Shown in pieces: positions 6,046 to 6,557 of a stretch of 6,557 nt of DNA (positions within the stretch are counted from its first letter, which is position 1; each line of letters starts with the position of its first letter). The translations under genes were made by a program, and so were the position numbers. The stretch comes from an uncultured Ruminococcus sp. (GTDB taxonomy: Bacteria > Bacillota > Clostridia > Oscillospirales > Ruminococcaceae), in NCBI GenBank assembly GCA_945876155.1, contig CAMCMW010000085.1, positions 1 through 6,557 of the forward strand, given 5' to 3'. Under the pieces are notes generated by a model. The model was not told the DNA's origin, searched no databases, and saw nothing but the letters and a program-made list of their open reading frames with translations.

Positions 6046-6222
6046 ATGGCTGATATGTATAAAGCAGTATGTCAATGGTGTGGTAAATCGCATAATGTGC
6101 ATTGCTATGGAACACCAACGGGTGGAACACCAAATAGCCAACCAATGGTTCCTGGAACTTGTCCGTCACATCCAAGCGGAAAGCCGAATATGCCTCATGC
6201 ACCTAAATGGGAAAAAGCGTGA
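6046..6222 (+). CDS. Small Cys/His/Pro/Gly-rich protein of unknown function, possible zinc-binding
   Basis: I do not recognise this 58-residue protein. It begins MADMYKAVCQWCGKSHNVHC, containing C-x2-C (Cys9, Cys12) and, close by, His16, His19 and Cys20. Another Cys and His follow in GTCPSHPSGK (41-50), and a Pro/Gly/Ser/Thr-rich middle (22-40) separates them. The C-terminus is HAPKWEKA. Spaced Cys and His residues in so short a chain suggest a small zinc-ribbon-like fold (inference). There is no signal peptide or membrane segment, so it should be cytoplasmic. Evidence that it is real: a perfect-consensus promoter, a near-ideal ribosome site, and a divergent regulator sharing a palindromic operator. 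It could be an accessory or stress-response partner of the XRE gene. A toxin role is not supported, since it is polar and lacks known toxin motifs. It lies immediately before the rRNA-type promoter array. Confidence 0.75.
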   Translation: MADMYKAVCQWCGKSHNVHCYGTPTGGTPNSQPMVPGTCPSHPSGKPNMPHAPKWEKA

Positions 6223-6243
6223 GAAAATAAGCAGGACGCTTCT

Positions 6244-6290
6244 GCAAATTGTTGTAGGAGCGTATCACTGCTTGTGATTGTGCAATTTGC
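6244..6290. other. Possible structured element: nested inverted repeats
   Basis: GCAAATTG (6244-6251) pairs perfectly with CAATTTGC (6283-6290), and ATCAC (6264-6268) with GTGAT (6274-6278) inside it, with an asymmetric internal loop. It lies in the 3' region of the small-protein transcript. No T-run follows, so it is not a normal terminator; it may be an RNA 3' structure or a protein site. Confidence 0.35.
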
Positions 6291-6351
6291 TGTGAAAAAG
6301 ATAGTGAAAGAATAAATAAACTGTCAAAAAAATAGAACCAGCAAAAAAACG

Positions 6352-6380
6352 TTGACAAAGGGGAAAAGTCGTGATATAAT
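6352..6380 (+). promoter_or_regulatory. Extended -10 promoter, first of an rRNA-operon-type tandem array
   Basis: TTGACA (6352-6357), 17 bases, then TATAAT (6375-6380) preceded by TGA. An A-run (AAAAAAA, 6343-6349) just upstream could act as an UP element. No coding start follows in the window, consistent with a stable-RNA leader. The gap between the small gene and this promoter (6223-6351) holds only the nested inverted repeat described at 6244-6290. Confidence 0.85.
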
Positions 6381-6445
6381 AATAAAGCTGTCGAACGAGA
6401 GAGCGAAAGAACGAAGAAAATCAAAAACTTTTTTAAAAAAAGGTA

Positions 6446-6474
6446 TTGACAAGTAAGAGTTCATGTGATATAAT
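6446..6474 (+). promoter_or_regulatory. Second tandem extended -10 promoter of the rRNA-type array
   Basis: TTGACA (6446-6451), 17 bases, then TATAAT (6469-6474) preceded by TGA. It begins 94 bases after the first promoter and sits behind alternating T and A tracts (6424-6441), a typical UP-element context. Confidence 0.87.
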
Positions 6475-6541
6475 GTTAAAGTTGCTGCTGAGTCAGTAAC
6501 GGCATTCAGAAAAAACTTCAAAAAAACTTTGAAAAAAGTAC

Positions 6542-6547
6542 TTGACA
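6542..6547 (+). promoter_or_regulatory. -35 box of a third tandem promoter, cut by the window end
   Basis: TTGACA appears 96 bases after the previous -35 box. It again follows A/T tracts (CAAAAAAACTTTGAAAAAAG) and is followed by AGT, as at the second promoter. The -10 box would lie at about 6565, outside the window. Confidence 0.65.
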
Positions 6548-6557
6548 AGTTAAACTG

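Noticed and set aside
5688..6222. Classic toxin-antitoxin pair
   Set aside because: Such genes are usually co-directional in one operon. Here they are divergent, and the small protein has no recognisable toxin motif.
6244..6290. Rho-independent terminator of the small gene
   Set aside because: The stem is AT-rich with a long, irregular interior, and no T-run follows on either strand.

Overview
The window looks like chromosomal DNA of a low-to-mid GC clostridial Firmicute, most plausibly a Ruminococcus-like member of the Oscillospiraceae. This rests on strong GGAGG-type ribosome sites, near-consensus sigma-A promoters with 17-bp spacers, a class II aldolase with strongly biased codons, and a GC-rich intergenic stem-loop cluster (GGGGGC-ttt-GCCCCC followed by CAGCCTT-tgaa-AAGGCTG) of a kind I associate with these genomes. 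The assignment is inference; no rRNA sequence falls inside the window.

Layout, left to right. Bases 1-336 carry no credible gene but hold a dense set of inverted repeats. A clean promoter (337-365) then drives rlmB (23S rRNA 2'-O-methyltransferase) and, 16 bases downstream, a large membrane protein (1182-3638). I read the latter as a degenerate P1B-type ATPase: it keeps the eight-helix layout and relics of the P and N domains but has lost DKTGT, TGES, HP, TGD and GDGxND, and it has gained a basic, low-complexity N-terminal tail of about 255 residues. A weak hairpin and a perfect-consensus promoter follow, serving a lipoprotein with one clear and one diverged TPM-like domain (3728-4657). Next comes a separately promoted class II fructose-bisphosphate aldolase (4767-5630) ending at a strong terminator, which it shares with a convergent XRE-type regulator (5688-5936, minus).

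The regulator is transcribed divergently from a 58-residue Cys/His/Pro-rich protein (6046-6222, plus). Their promoters overlap at a 20-bp near-perfect palindrome that covers both -35 boxes, a textbook arrangement for a small self-regulated switch. To its right, 6223-6557 has no gene. It contains two complete extended -10 promoters and the start of a third, about 95 bp apart and preceded by A/T tracts. This is the pattern usually seen upstream of an rRNA operon, which probably begins just beyond the window.

Most worth following up are the apparent P1B pseudo-ATPase and the XRE/small-protein module. The other genes (rlmB, fba) are ordinary housekeeping genes.
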